64,000 nt of DNA, taken from the NCBI GenBank assembly GCA_965262485.1, contig OZ253540.1, positions 3,100,001 to 3,164,000 of the forward strand, given 5' to 3'. Shown here piece by piece: positions 7,909-17,025 of this stretch. The notes beneath the pieces were generated by a model. That model was not told the origin of the DNA. It saw only the letters and a program-made list of their open reading frames with translations, and made no database searches. The DNA is from Bin87 sp965262485. GTDB taxonomy: Bacteria; Chloroflexota; Dehalococcoidia; Lucifugimonadales; UBA3495. A program made the position numbers and the translations under genes. Numbering within the stretch: the stretch's first letter is position 1; every line of letters begins with the position of its first letter.

Positions 7909-10323
7909 ATGACTACCCGAATTTTTGGCTCCGGTATCCGCCGGCGTGAAGACCCGCGCCTGATCACCGGTCAGGCATCATATACCGACGACATCAAGCT
8001 GACGAGCATGGTTCATGCTGCCATCCTGCGCAGCCCCCATGCTCACGCCCGCATCACCGGCATTGACACCTCGGCAGCGCAGGGCGCGCCCGGAGTGCTG
8101 GCCGTGTACACGGGCGCCGACACCGCCGGAGCGCTGAACCCCATACCCTGCGCCTGGGCCATCCCCGACTCTGATCTGAAGGCCGTTGCCTACCCGGCGA
8201 TTGCCACCGACGTGGTTCGCTATGTTGGTGATGCGGTTGCGGTGGTGGTGGCGGAGAACCGCTATCAGGCCGAGGACGCGATGGAACTGATCGACGTGGC
8301 CTACGAGCCACTGCCGGCCATCATCGACCCCGAACGCGCGCTGGCCGACGGCGTTCCGCAGCTCCACGAGGATGCTCCCAACAACCAGGCCTTCCACTGG
8401 GTGGCCGCCGGTGGCGACACCGACGCCGCCTTTGCCGACGCTGCGATAACCGTGAGTGAGACCATCCGGCAGCAGAAGCTCATACCCACCGCAATGGAGA
8501 CACGTTCGGCAATTGCTTCGTATTCCCAGGCCATGGGCGAGTTGACCATCTGGAACACCACGCAGAACCCGCACATCGCCAGATTCGTGACCTGCCTGGT
8601 TACCGGCATCGGTGAGCACAAGATTCGCATCATCGCCCCCGAAGTGGGCGGCGGGTTCGGCTCCAAGATTGCCGTCTATCCGTCGGAGATGATCGCCGCC
8701 TTCTGTTCGATGCAGTTGGGCGTACCCGTCAAGTGGACGGAAACACGAACCGAAAACTACATCGCCACGACCCACGGTCGCGACCACGTTGAGTACGTGG
8801 AGATGGCCGCCGACGGCAACGGCAAGGTAACCGCCGTCCGGAGCGTGGTGTACGCCGGCATGGGAGCCTACCTGTCCACGGCAGCGCCGGGCATCCCTAC
8901 GATTCTGCACGGCCTGATGTACTCGGGTCCTTACGACATCGCTAACATCAAGGCCGACGTGTACGGTGTGTTCACCAACTCCACGCCGGTGGAGGCGTAC
9001 CGCGGCGCCGGGCGTCCCGAGGCCACGTTCCTGCTGGAACGGCTGATGGACAAGGTGGCCGACGCGGTGGGAATAGACACGGTGGAGGTACGGCGGCGGA
9101 ACCTGATCGAGCCGTTCGACAACAACCGGGACGTTGCCATCGGCATTACCTACGACAGCGGCAACTATGCCGGCGCGCTGGATCAACTGTTGGGTCATAT
9201 TGGGTACGACGGCTTCCGGCACGATCAGGAACACGAACGTGAACACGGCACTTTCCGCGGCATCGGCGTAGCCTGCTACTGCGAGATTTGCGGCCTTGGC
9301 CCCTCTCAGGTGGCCGGGGCGGTCGGGTTCGGCGGTGGATTGTGGGAGAGCGCAACGGTTCGCATCTACACCACCGGCAAGGTGAACGTGTTTATCGGAA
9401 CCTCACCCCACGGCCAGGGCGAGGAAACTACCTTTGCCCAGATCGTGTCTGACGAGATCGGGGTGCCGGTGGACGACGTAGAGATCGTTCACGGCGACAC
9501 CGCCAACACGCCAATGGGATGGGGAACCTACGGCAGCCGCACCACGGCGGTCGGCGGAGCCGCGGTTGCCCTCACCATGCGAAAACTGCGGGACAAGGCG
9601 CGGGTAATTGCCGCTCACCTGCTGGAAGCCGATGAGGCTGACATAGAATACGCAGACGGGCAGTTCTTCGTGCGCGGCGCTCCCGACCGGGCGCAGTCGA
9701 TACAGGACGTGGCGCTGCAGGCCAACGTGGCCTGGAACCTGCCCGAAGGCATCGAGCCGGGCATGGAAGCCAGCACCTACTACGATCCGCCCAACTTCAG
9801 TTATCCGTTCGGCGCTCATGCCGCTATCGTGAGCATTGATCCGGACAACGGGCACATTACGCTGGATCGCTACGTGGCCGTAGATGACTGTGGGCCCCAG
9901 ATCAACCCGATGATCGTTGAGGGACAGGTTCACGGCGGTGTGGTGCAGGGCGCCGGTCAGGCGCTTTGGGAGGGGGCTGTATATGACGACAGCGGCCAAC
10001 TGCTCACCGGTTCGATGATGGACTACGCCATTCCGCGGGCCCACCAGGTGCCCGACATTGAGGTGCATTCGACCGTTACGCCGTCGCCGCACAACCCGTT
10101 GGGCGTGAAGGGCATCGGCGAGACAGGAACCATTGCCTCTACGGCTGCCATCTACAGCGCCGTGATGGACGCTCTGAAACCGCTGGGCGTTACCCAGCTG
10201 GACATGCCGCTGACGCCCGAAAAGGTGTGGCGGGCCATCCAGGAGGGCGGCCACGGGAACGGTCATGGGCACGGTCACGGCCATGGACACGGGCATGACC
10301 ACGGTCATGGACACAACCACTAA
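7909..10323 (+). CDS. coxL: CoxL-type molybdopterin subunit, form II, with His-rich tail
   Basis: This 804-residue catalytic subunit has the aldehyde oxidase/xanthine dehydrogenase N-terminal hammerhead domain (GSGIRRREDPRLITGQASYT) followed by the Mo-cofactor domain. The active-site loop is AYRGAGR at 363-369, the form II signature; form I CO dehydrogenases have AYxCSFR. The base-catalyst glutamate is in KGIGETGTIAS near residue 740. It probably hydroxylates an aldehyde, aromatic or purine substrate; genuine CO oxidation cannot be claimed. Residues 782-804 form a repeated Gly-His tail with about eleven histidines, absent from normal family members and likely to bind metal. Cytoplasmic. Confidence 0.9.
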   Translation: MTTRIFGSGIRRREDPRLITGQASYTDDIKLTSMVHAAILRSPHAHARITGIDTSAAQGAPGVLAVYTGADTAGALNPIPCAWAIPDSDLKAVAYPAIATDVVRYVGDAVAVVVAENRYQAEDAMELIDVAYEPLPAIIDPERALADGVPQLHEDAPNNQAFHWVAAGGDTDAAFADAAITVSETIRQQKLIPTAMETRSAIASYSQAMGELTIWNTTQNPHIARFVTCLVTGIGEHKIRIIAPEVGGGFGSKIAVYPSEMIAAFCSMQLGVPVKWTETRTENYIATTHGRDHVEYVEMAADGNGKVTAVRSVVYAGMGAYLSTAAPGIPTILHGLMYSGPYDIANIKADVYGVFTNSTPVEAYRGAGRPEATFLLERLMDKVADAVGIDTVEVRRRNLIEPFDNNRDVAIGITYDSGNYAGALDQLLGHIGYDGFRHDQEHEREHGTFRGIGVACYCEICGLGPSQVAGAVGFGGGLWESATVRIYTTGKVNVFIGTSPHGQGEETTFAQIVSDEIGVPVDDVEIVHGDTANTPMGWGTYGSRTTAVGGAAVALTMRKLRDKARVIAAHLLEADEADIEYADGQFFVRGAPDRAQSIQDVALQANVAWNLPEGIEPGMEASTYYDPPNFSYPFGAHAAIVSIDPDNGHITLDRYVAVDDCGPQINPMIVEGQVHGGVVQGAGQALWEGAVYDDSGQLLTGSMMDYAIPRAHQVPDIEVHSTVTPSPHNPLGVKGIGETGTIASTAAIYSAVMDALKPLGVTQLDMPLTPEKVWRAIQEGGHGNGHGHGHGHGHGHDHGHGHNH

Positions 10324-10473
10324 CCGGCAGAGCGCCACAATTTCCTGTCATTGCGAGGAACGTAGCGACGTGGCAATCTCGTCAGATCAGGGAACAAAGC
10401 ATGGGCATCGAGATTGCCACGGACGCCTTTGGCATCCTCGCAATGACAATTAGGGCAGGGAGGACTGATTGCA
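10324..10473. repeat. TGTCATTGCGAG palindromic repeat inside cox operon
   Basis: A near-complete inverted copy of the family: CTGTCATTGCGAGGAACGTA at about 10345-10364 pairs with the reverse half ending CTCGCAATGACAA at about 10447. It fills the coxL-coxM gap and can form a long hairpin in the transcript. No terminator T-run follows. Confidence 0.8.
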
Positions 10474-11358
10474 ATGTTTGCAGCAGAGTTTGAATACCGG
10501 AAGGCCGGTTCGATTGCGGAAGCGGTGCAGCTGCTGGCCGACAACCCCGACGCCAAGATACTGGCCGGCGGACACAGCCTGATTCCGCTGATGCGGTTCC
10601 GGCTGGCGCGACCCGAAACGGTGATCGACATCGGCGGCATCGCCGGGTTGAAGGGCGTAACCGTGAGCGACGGCACCATCCGGATTGGCGCGCTGGCCAC
10701 CCACGCCGAGATTGCCAATTCAGCCGAGGTGGAGCGCTCCAACGGTTTGCTGGCAGAGGCGGCCCGGGGGATCGGCGACCCGGCGGTTCGCAACCGAGGC
10801 ACCATCGGCGGCAACCTGGCTCACGCCGACCCGTCGTCGGACTGGGGAACCGTGCTGACGGCTCTGGGAGCCACCGTGCACGTGCAGGGGCCGTCGGGCA
10901 GTCGCGCCGTGGACGCCAGTGATTTTATAGAAGATGCCTTTGCGACTGCGCTGGCCGACAACGAGATCATCACCACCATAACGGTGCCCACGCTGGCCGC
11001 CAACCAGCGGGCCGAGTACGCCAAGATGGCCCACCCGGCCAGTTTCTATTCGGTGGTGGGCGGCGCCGTGGTGGTGACATTAGACGGGGACGGCGCCCGG
11101 TGCACCGCCGCCTCGGTGGCAGTGGGTGGATTGACGCCGCGACCAGTAAAAGCGCCGGCGGTGGAAGCAGCCCTGACGGGAACGCGGTTGACGGCGGACA
11201 ACATCGCCTCGGCGACGGCGCACCTGGGCGAGGATATTGCCGCTGCGGGCGTGGACATCATCGGTGATGTTTACGCTTCGGCGGACTACCGGGCTGGCGT
11301 GGCGCCCGTCGAGGTGAAACACGCGCTGATGCACGCCATCGGGCTGGCGCACCACTGA
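10474..11358 (+). CDS. coxM: CoxM-type FAD-binding subunit
   Basis: Medium flavoprotein subunit (294 residues) of the Mo hydroxylase, passing electrons from the iron-sulfur clusters to FAD and an acceptor. FAD-binding motifs are AGGHSLIPLMRFRLA (about 31-45) and TIGGNLAHADPSSD (about 110-123), and the CO dehydrogenase flavoprotein C-terminal domain follows. The ATG at 10474 is preceded by GGGAGG at about 10456. It is separated from coxL by a repeat insertion but is in the same orientation and ends before a terminator, so the three genes form one operon. Confidence 0.92.
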   Translation: MFAAEFEYRKAGSIAEAVQLLADNPDAKILAGGHSLIPLMRFRLARPETVIDIGGIAGLKGVTVSDGTIRIGALATHAEIANSAEVERSNGLLAEAARGIGDPAVRNRGTIGGNLAHADPSSDWGTVLTALGATVHVQGPSGSRAVDASDFIEDAFATALADNEIITTITVPTLAANQRAEYAKMAHPASFYSVVGGAVVVTLDGDGARCTAASVAVGGLTPRPVKAPAVEAALTGTRLTADNIASATAHLGEDIAAAGVDIIGDVYASADYRAGVAPVEVKHALMHAIGLAHH

Positions 11359-11388
11359 TAAGGACACGTAAGTCGCTCTTGATGACAG

Positions 11389-11417
11389 AGGCCGCCAGAA
11401 TTATCCGGCGGCCTTTT
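11389..11417 (+). terminator. Rho-independent terminator of cox operon
   Basis: AGGCCGCC (11389-11396) pairs with GGCGGCCT (11407-11414) around a 10-base loop, followed by TTTT. It lies 30 bases after coxM. Confidence 0.85.
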
Positions 11418-11449
11418 AGGTTGCGTTCGAGCACCGACTCTACCGCTCG

Positions 11450-12626
11450 TTAAGTCACGATAAGAGGCGGAAGGTTTTCGAGAATTTTTGCCTGGAGCAC
11501 ACGGTTTCCGGGACGCCCGTTGAACAATCCACTGGCACCCTCAGCACCGCGTTTCCAGAAGTCAGAGCCCTCTACCCAAGAACCTTCGGCGTTAGTTTCT
11601 CCAAGCTGGGTAAGAGAAGATTCCATGATTTCGGCGTATTTGGCGGGTTCCAAGACGGAAAACCCTTTAGAAACCATCACTGCCAGCACATTGACCAATA
11701 CATTGTGCAGAGCAGTTGCCCCCCAGCGTGCGTTGAAGATTGTAGTGTCCGGGGTTCCGCATAGTATCTGGCAGAACCATTTTGATGCCCTCCCAATAAG
11801 CATTGAGAATACGGCACTGTTGTTCTTCGTCGCCAACGGATTGGAAATACCCAGGCTGTTCCACCAAAATCCGGAGCGATGTTGCCATCCCGTTGTATGA
11901 GATGAGAGTTCCGCTTTTCTTCGCCCCCGCGAGTTGGATATTGCCTTTCCAGAGGGTTGTCTCGGCAATTCTGTCCGTCAATCTGCTTGCTTTGAGCATC
12001 CAGGCTTTTCCTGTGCCGACGAGGTCTTTGTACACCTCGTCGTTCTCGGAACGGCGTTTGAGCAGTTCCATTGCAAGATCGGTACCAATGCTCTTGGCGT
12101 TGCTGTTAACGACGTGGAATTCAGTGATTTCCCCATTTCGGTCAGCCCCAAGCAGGCATATGAAAGGAAGCGCGTAGCCTGACCATTGCTCCGGCTCCTC
12201 TTCATAGAGAGCAATTAGAGATCGCACCCTGTGCTGCCCATCTACGACGTACAGTCGGTCATTGGCACTGAGAATCAACTCCGTTGCAGCACTCCCGATT
12301 TCGAGATGTTCAGACTGATTGAACTGCCTGAGATTAAGCAAAATCGCTGTAGGTAAGTCCACCCTTCTGTCAGCCAAGTCCCTTTTGAGGGAACCGACAC
12401 GGCTCGTGCTTTCTTCACGCTGGTATCCCTCGGGATTTCAGGGACGTTCCATCCGGTCCACCTCGTACAGTTCCGCCAAAGTTGGTATCAGGATTGAGCC
12501 AATGGCGATTTTCCGACGGGTTTGGGACATCCATTCGCCGTTGTCATACCGGAGGTCCGGCAGATCCTGAATGATGACGGGCAGCCGGTGCACGGTCTCG
12601 GCGATCGGTCGCGTGGTCATGGTCAT
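11450..12626 (-). pseudogene. DGQHR-domain protein, broken by a TGA and a frameshift
   Basis: The minus strand encodes a DGQHR-domain (DndB-like) protein in pieces. It starts MTMTTRPIAETVHRLPV at 12626 and reaches an in-frame TGA at 12440-12438 after YEVDRMERP. It then continues in the same frame through NPEGYQREESTSRVGS, the signature VVDGQHRVRSLIALYEE and the conserved FHVVNSNAKSI. Near 11745-11765 homology switches to another frame, giving GTPDTTIFNARWGATALHNV and ending at 11450. Two independent lesions mark a decaying gene; sequencing error could explain one. DndB proteins regulate DNA phosphorothioation islands, but no dnd genes are present. Confidence 0.75.
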
Positions 12627-12841
12627 TGCTGTTCTCTTGGCTTTTTGATTTTGCACAGACGCATACGGTCTAGTTGACCTAATATATCGAACCGCAATTA
12701 CGATGCCAATACGCAATTTGTAATTGTGAATCATAATGTTGAATCGTATTACCGATTGCCAGTTCGAGAATCTAATGCCAGCACCACCGGCCATGTTACA
12801 ATTGACCATCATCAGGTTCGCGAGATTGAGGACCAATCGGC
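12627..12841. other. AT-rich intergenic region
   Basis: These 215 bases are clearly more AT-rich than their neighbours, with several short ATT/AAT palindromes around 12705-12745. They lie between the DGQHR pseudogene and the start of the next plus-strand gene. No promoter with both elements and no small gene could be supported. Confidence 0.4.
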
Positions 12842-13696
12842 ATGAGTGACCGCACCATTACTATCACTTTCCGAGGCCCTCTAGCCGATGCCGGCTCGCT
12901 GGATGTTGCCTTTGTCCTGCCGGTGGTTGAGGGGTTTAGCGATGCCTTCCGGCGGATGATACGCCACCAGCACGCCTTGCTTACCGGCCGCCGGCCGCCG
13001 TACCCCGCGCTACTGTCGGCCAGTGCGCTGCGGCTAGCGGCCATCGACGTCGGTTCCTACTCGGTGGCGCTGGAAATCGACGGGCCGATGGCCCTGGGCA
13101 AGCTGGCTGATGCTCCCCGTGACGGGCTGACCGCGCTGTTGTCCAACGCCGCCGCCGATGTCCACGCTCTGCCGAGCGACGTGGCCTTCCCCTTGCGGCA
13201 AGTTGCGGAAGGGCTGCCGGACGGCATCGACGCGGTGGTAATCGCCGGGCCTGCCAGCTTGCCCCCGCTCAAGCTGACGCGCGAATTATTTGCCGACGGC
13301 CCCCCGCAGCGGGAAACCTTCCGCTGCTATGGACGGCTTGAGGAAGTCAACTGGTCGCGTGGCACCGCCGTGCTGGGAACCTGGTTGGGGGTATGCCTGC
13401 TGGTGTTTCCCGGAACGATGGCGGAAAAGATGCACGAGGCGGGCAATCGGCTCATCAGCGTTACCGGCGTGGGCGAAGGCACCCTTGACGGTGTAACCAT
13501 CATCCGCGAGATTGAAGCCATTGAAATCGTTGAGGAAAATGACCACCGGGTAAGCAAGATTGACCCACTCGCGGAGGACGTGCAACAAGCCCTGGCCATA
13601 ATCCGCTGGGAAGAAAAGCAGAACGAGTGGTTCTACGACGATGAGCTGGACGCTTTCGTGGACGCCATCCAGAACCGGACGTATAAAGACCAGTGA
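12842..13696 (+). CDS. Hypothetical protein coupled to PIN-domain gene
   Basis: This 284-residue protein was not recognised. It begins MSDRTITITFRGPLADAGSL, an Ig-like or beta-rich start, and has a basic patch MIRHQHALLTGRRPPYP, a short hydrophobic stretch GTWLGVCLLVFPGT (about 180-193), and a conserved-looking acidic C-terminus ending EWFYDDELDAFVDAIQN. The stop TGA at 13694-13696 overlaps the GTG start of the PIN gene (GTGA). It occupies the antitoxin position but is three times longer than a usual VapB and shows no AbrB, RHH or Phd motif. Confidence 0.55.
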   Translation: MSDRTITITFRGPLADAGSLDVAFVLPVVEGFSDAFRRMIRHQHALLTGRRPPYPALLSASALRLAAIDVGSYSVALEIDGPMALGKLADAPRDGLTALLSNAAADVHALPSDVAFPLRQVAEGLPDGIDAVVIAGPASLPPLKLTRELFADGPPQRETFRCYGRLEEVNWSRGTAVLGTWLGVCLLVFPGTMAEKMHEAGNRLISVTGVGEGTLDGVTIIREIEAIEIVEENDHRVSKIDPLAEDVQQALAIIRWEEKQNEWFYDDELDAFVDAIQNRTYKDQ

Positions 13697-14136
13697 CTGC
13701 GTTTCAACCAGAGCAATCGTCAAGGCCGCCAGTGGCGCTGGATACTTCCGTCGCTTCACTGTTTCTCGGCCCACGTGCCGGCACAACCGAGTATGCGAGA
13801 CTCACGCGGGGATACGATCTGATTTTGCCAATAGTCACCTACGCCGAGCTGGAGCAAGGCGCACTTATTGATGGGTGGGGATCGTCCAAGCGGCGGCGAT
13901 TTCAGCGATTCCTGAAAAGGGTTAAGCTGCTGCCGATTACCGAAACTACCGCCAATCATTGGGCCTCCCTGCGATTTGAGTGCCGGCGACGCGGAATCGG
14001 CAACACTGACAATGACGCCTGGATCGCCGCCGTCGCTCTGGAAATGGACTGTCCGCTGGTGTCCAACGACCGGATTCACCTGCGTATGCAAGCCGCCACC
14101 CCACAGTTGCGGGTGTTATCATTGCTAACCCCATAG
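13693..14136 (+). CDS. PIN-domain protein, VapC-like
   Basis: The 147-residue PIN-domain ribonuclease has the first acidic residue in VALDTSVASLFLG (about 14-26), a glutamate in IVTYAELEQGAL, and the paired aspartates in GNTDNDAWIAAVALE followed by the SNDRIHLRM strand. These four acidic positions form the Mg-binding site of VapC-type toxins. The GTG start at 13693 overlaps the preceding stop by four bases. By family it would cleave tRNA or other RNA unless inhibited by its partner, presumed to be the 284-residue upstream product. Confidence 0.82.
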   Translation: MTAFQPEQSSRPPVALDTSVASLFLGPRAGTTEYARLTRGYDLILPIVTYAELEQGALIDGWGSSKRRRFQRFLKRVKLLPITETTANHWASLRFECRRRGIGNTDNDAWIAAVALEMDCPLVSNDRIHLRMQAATPQLRVLSLLTP

Positions 14137-14158
14137 CAACAGTGTAATAGGACATCCC

Positions 14159-15043
14159 TTGAAAATACTCCTTACCAATGACGATGGTATTCACGCGCCG
14201 GGACTGTGGGCAGCGGCTCGCACCCTTTCCACGGTGGGCGAGGTGGCCGTGGTCGCGCCCGACCGGGAGCAGTCGGGAGTTGGCGCGTCGATGACGCTGC
14301 ACTCGCCGCTGTTTGTGCACCAGGTGCCGGCAGAACACTATCTGGCCCAGTTTGCGCCCGGCGAATCGACGCCGCCGCTGGCCGCCGACGCCGCGCCCGA
14401 GCCGGGGCCGGCGGACATTGCCGCCACGCTGCCCCACGCCATAACCGCCTGGTCGGTTCAGGGTACGCCGGCGGACTCGTGCATCCTGGCCCTGGAGCAG
14501 CTGGTGATGCCGAAGCCGGACCTGGTGGTGAGCGGCATCAATCGGGGGTCGAATCTGGGTTGGGACGTTATCGTGTCGGGCACCGTGGGAGCAGCGGTGC
14601 AGGGATTTGTGCGAGGATATCCCACCATCGCAATCTCGGTCGGTTCGGTGCAGTCGCCGCGATACGATGTGGCGGCCGACCTGGTGGCTGACCTGGCCCG
14701 CAGTTTGGCCGATGCGCCGGAAGTCTCGCCGCCGTATTTTTTGAACGTGAACGTTCCAAATGAGCCGCCCGACCGGATCGCCGGCGTGAAGATAACCAGG
14801 CTGGGCGGGCGCGCCTATGGTGAATCGGTGCGCACCGAGGAGTCGTTCGGCCACAAACGCTACTGGATATCGCGCAACCGACCGGTTTTGGCCGGTGGCG
14901 ACGGCAGCGATATAGAATCCCACAAGTCCAATCACATCACCATCACGCCGATGGGGATGGCGTTTTCCACCACCGACGATCGGATTGCGGCGGTGAAGGG
15001 ACTGGTGGACGGCACGCTGGACGGGTTTGCGCGGTCGCCGTAG
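14159..15043 (+). CDS. surE: 5'-nucleotidase SurE
   Basis: The 294-residue protein starts at TTG 14159 with MKILLTNDDGIHAPGL, the SurE metal site (two Asp after TN), followed by VVAPDREQSGVGASMTL and the SGINRGSNLGWDVIVSGTVGAA signature region at about 120-141. SurE is a metal-dependent survival nucleotidase that dephosphorylates nucleoside monophosphates. An insert of about 30 residues (LAQFAPGESTPPLAADAAPE) near residue 63 makes it somewhat longer than the usual 250. It stands 22 bases after the PIN gene. Confidence 0.93.
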   Translation: MKILLTNDDGIHAPGLWAAARTLSTVGEVAVVAPDREQSGVGASMTLHSPLFVHQVPAEHYLAQFAPGESTPPLAADAAPEPGPADIAATLPHAITAWSVQGTPADSCILALEQLVMPKPDLVVSGINRGSNLGWDVIVSGTVGAAVQGFVRGYPTIAISVGSVQSPRYDVAADLVADLARSLADAPEVSPPYFLNVNVPNEPPDRIAGVKITRLGGRAYGESVRTEESFGHKRYWISRNRPVLAGGDGSDIESHKSNHITITPMGMAFSTTDDRIAAVKGLVDGTLDGFARSP

Positions 15044-15304
15044 CAGACGGTCGGGAGGGGAATCCGGGTTTTACATCGATGAACAGGATGGACAGGATTA
15101 GGGACGGAGTGTTAAGGCTTGTCATTGCGAGCGTAGCGCGGCAATCTCGTCGGCGTAGCAACGATGGTTCGCTGGCGTGTGCTCAACCTCAACGAGATTG
15201 CCACGTCGCTGTGCTCCTCGCAATGACAGTTGGGCGGAACGGGATTGCCGCGTCGCTGCGCTCCTCGCAATGACCGGAGATGCGTGCGTTGGCGCGGGGG
15301 CGGA
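15044..15304. repeat. Repeat cluster after surE
   Basis: Contains GATGAACAGGATGGACAGGA at 15079-15098, a complete TGTCATTGCGAG palindromic element of about 110 bases at 15120-15230 (inner GGCAATCTCGTCGGCG and AACGAGATTGCCACG arms), and an extra half-copy at about 15240-15274. No gene. Confidence 0.82.
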
Positions 15305-15937
15305 TTAGTGGCGGCGGCGACGGCTGCGGGTACCGCCCCGATTGGAGCGACGGCGCGGGCCGGTAGTCTGTTGACGCGCCGGCCGTGCAGACGCGACCGG
15401 TTCCGGCGCGGTGGCGTAGTCGGCGAACCCGCCGGCCGCTCTGATGCGCCTGATGCGGGGACGATGTTGGGTGAGCCACATCGATTGCGTGAGGATGGTA
15501 AGGAACAGACCGGGAGCGGCCAATGCCCATAGCGTGGGATCTGCAATGGTGCCCTCGAGCTGGATGTTGTACTGGATGCGGAGGAAAATCCACATGCCGC
15601 CGGCGATTAGCCAGGTCCACGACAATATGCCGGTCAGGACGCCGTTGTGCCAGGGGGACCGCAGGAGCAGGATGGCGCTGCACGGCCACCAGATGAAGGT
15701 GGGGACGAGAAACCACTCCCGGTAGTACCAGGGTCGGAGGGCGTTGGGCGGAACCGGCGGCGGCGGTGGCACCGGCTCGTAAGTGGGTTCGGTATAGGTG
15801 GGTTCAGTAAAGGGAGGATCGGTTTCGCTGGCAGACGGAAGTCCCGGTTCAGGGGCCGAACCGGAACCTTCGTCCGGGTCGGCCGGGATGCCGCCTGGCT
15901 CGTCATCGTGCTCGTTATGAGGCAGTGGGCGCTGCAT
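15305..15937 (-). CDS. Hypothetical membrane protein, Pro-rich and Arg-rich ends
   Basis: The 210-residue protein is unrecognised. Residues 1-65 are acidic and Pro-rich with a TEPTYTEPTYEPVPPPPP stretch, likely disordered. Three hydrophobic helices follow (about 75-92, 97-118 and 133-152, many Trp). The last 45 residues are basic and end RRRSNRGGTRSRRRRH, probably cytoplasmic and able to bind nucleic acid or lipid headgroups. It is flanked by repeats on both sides and looks monocistronic. The composition pattern, not homology, supports it as a gene. Confidence 0.6.
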   Translation of the reverse strand: MQRPLPHNEHDDEPGGIPADPDEGSGSAPEPGLPSASETDPPFTEPTYTEPTYEPVPPPPPVPPNALRPWYYREWFLVPTFIWWPCSAILLLRSPWHNGVLTGILSWTWLIAGGMWIFLRIQYNIQLEGTIADPTLWALAAPGLFLTILTQSMWLTQHRPRIRRIRAAGGFADYATAPEPVASARPARQQTTGPRRRSNRGGTRSRRRRH

Positions 15938-16299
15938 GAACGGTCAGCCGTGGGGTGGCAGGTTAGGTTCTGTTAACATTTCACGTCATTCCGGCGAAAG
16001 AACGTCACCCCGTACTTGATACGGGGCCGGAATCCAGGCGCTTTGGAAAGCAGACATCGTTCACATTCAGGGTACTCTGGATTCCCGCCTTCGCGGGAAT
16101 GACGAGTTGGGGTGCGGGAATGACGAGTTGGGGTTAGCGAAATCGCCTTATATCTCAAATGTCAACACGACCTAGTACAGTTTCCACTTGAAGATGCCTT
16201 ATATCGTATATCTGTTCACCTGTTAATCATTCCCACACAAGCAGGAATCCAGAGTTAGAGGCAGCTTTCCGGCATTAACAAATCTATCTGGAACCAGTA
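15938..16299. repeat. Palindromic repeat region
   Basis: A GTCATTCC-family element at about 15984-16105 includes the internal hairpin CCCCGTACTTGATACGGGG (16008-16026). A short tandem (GGGAATGACGAGTTGGGGT, twice, at about 16095-16133) follows. Bases 16140-16299 hold nothing recognisable. Confidence 0.75.
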
Positions 16300-16563
16300 C
16301 TAGTTGCGGGCCAGCAGGATGTGGAATTCGAGCTCGCCGATATGCCGGCCCTGGATGATGGACGCGGCGGCGTATTCGAGGCACATGCGCGCGAAGCCCG
16401 GGTACTCGTAGATGTTCTTGCCCAGCACCACCTGCGGTACCAGGCCGTCAAAGTCCACTTCGAGGTAATTGGGATCGTCTTCTTCCACTCGCACCTCAAC
16501 GTCCCGGTTGGTGATGCGCTCCAATTTCTGTTTCAGCCGCCCGACAAATGCGTCATCTTCCAT
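16300..16563 (-). CDS. Small conserved-looking hypothetical protein
   Basis: An 87-residue acidic protein, MEDDAFVGRLKQKLERITNR at its start, ending GRHIGELEFHILLARN. The ATG at 16563 is preferred because GGGAGG sits about 9 bases upstream; a longer frame to 16608 would add 15 residues lacking this signal. It has no cysteines, membrane segment or known motif. It is compact and codon-biased like a real gene, but its function is unknown. Confidence 0.6.
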   Translation of the reverse strand: MEDDAFVGRLKQKLERITNRDVEVRVEEDDPNYLEVDFDGLVPQVVLGKNIYEYPGFARMCLEYAAASIIQGRHIGELEFHILLARN

Positions 16564-17025
16564 TGTACGAACCCTCCCGGCAGATCGACATTGACGTAAT
16601 TTTACCACTCCCAGCGGACTTCCGATTGCCGGCTGCCAATGGAGTAGTCGGATAATGGCGGTCCTTCGACAGGCTCAGGATGCGCGGGCGGTGGGGGCAC
16701 GGGATTGCCACGTCGCTAGAGCCTGTTGACAATTAGCAAACCAGCCCGTCATTCCCGCGAAAGCGGGAATCCAGTGGCCGAAGTCGTTAATCACGGTTCT
16801 GATTCTTTCATCTTGCGCTCTCTGGATTCCCGCTTTCGCGGGAATGACGGTATTTGTCAACACACCCTAACGCTCCCCGCAATGACAGGCGGGTGGGCAA
16901 TCTAAAGACCCGGTTACCACTCCGCCGTTGGGGTCGGATGCTGCGTGCGTTATGGTATGATGGCAACCCGAATCGTGACGCCGACTTGTTGATCGGCGCC
17001 GTCCCGCTCCCGTTGAGGGCCGGCA
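16564..17025. repeat. Repeat cluster before MFS gene
   Basis: Holds the CCTTCGACAGGCTCAGGAT unit at 16662-16680 and a composite element at about 16731-16866. The composite begins GCCTGTTGACAATTAGCAAA, has inverted CCCGCGAAAGCGGG arms (about 16752-16766 and 16828-16842) and ends GACGGTATTTGTCAACAC. A second copy, with its interior reversed, lies at 54350-54524. Bases 16870-17025 are presumably the MFS promoter region, but no convincing hexamer pair was found. Confidence 0.78.

Noticed and set aside
7978..9246. Long minus-strand ORF opposite coxL (and another at 9403-10338)
   Set aside because: Antisense shadows of a strongly supported gene; His/Arg/Val-rich composition typical of reverse frames in GC-rich DNA.
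7909..10323. Aerobic CO dehydrogenase (form I) call for CoxL
   Set aside because: The active-site loop is AYRGAGR, not AYxCSFR, and the order is S-L-M; CO as substrate is not supported.
12438..12440. In-frame TGA in the DGQHR gene as a second selenocysteine codon
   Set aside because: There is no Cys at this place in the family as far as I know, no convincing hairpin follows at SECIS distance, and the gene has a frameshift as well, so decay is the simpler explanation.
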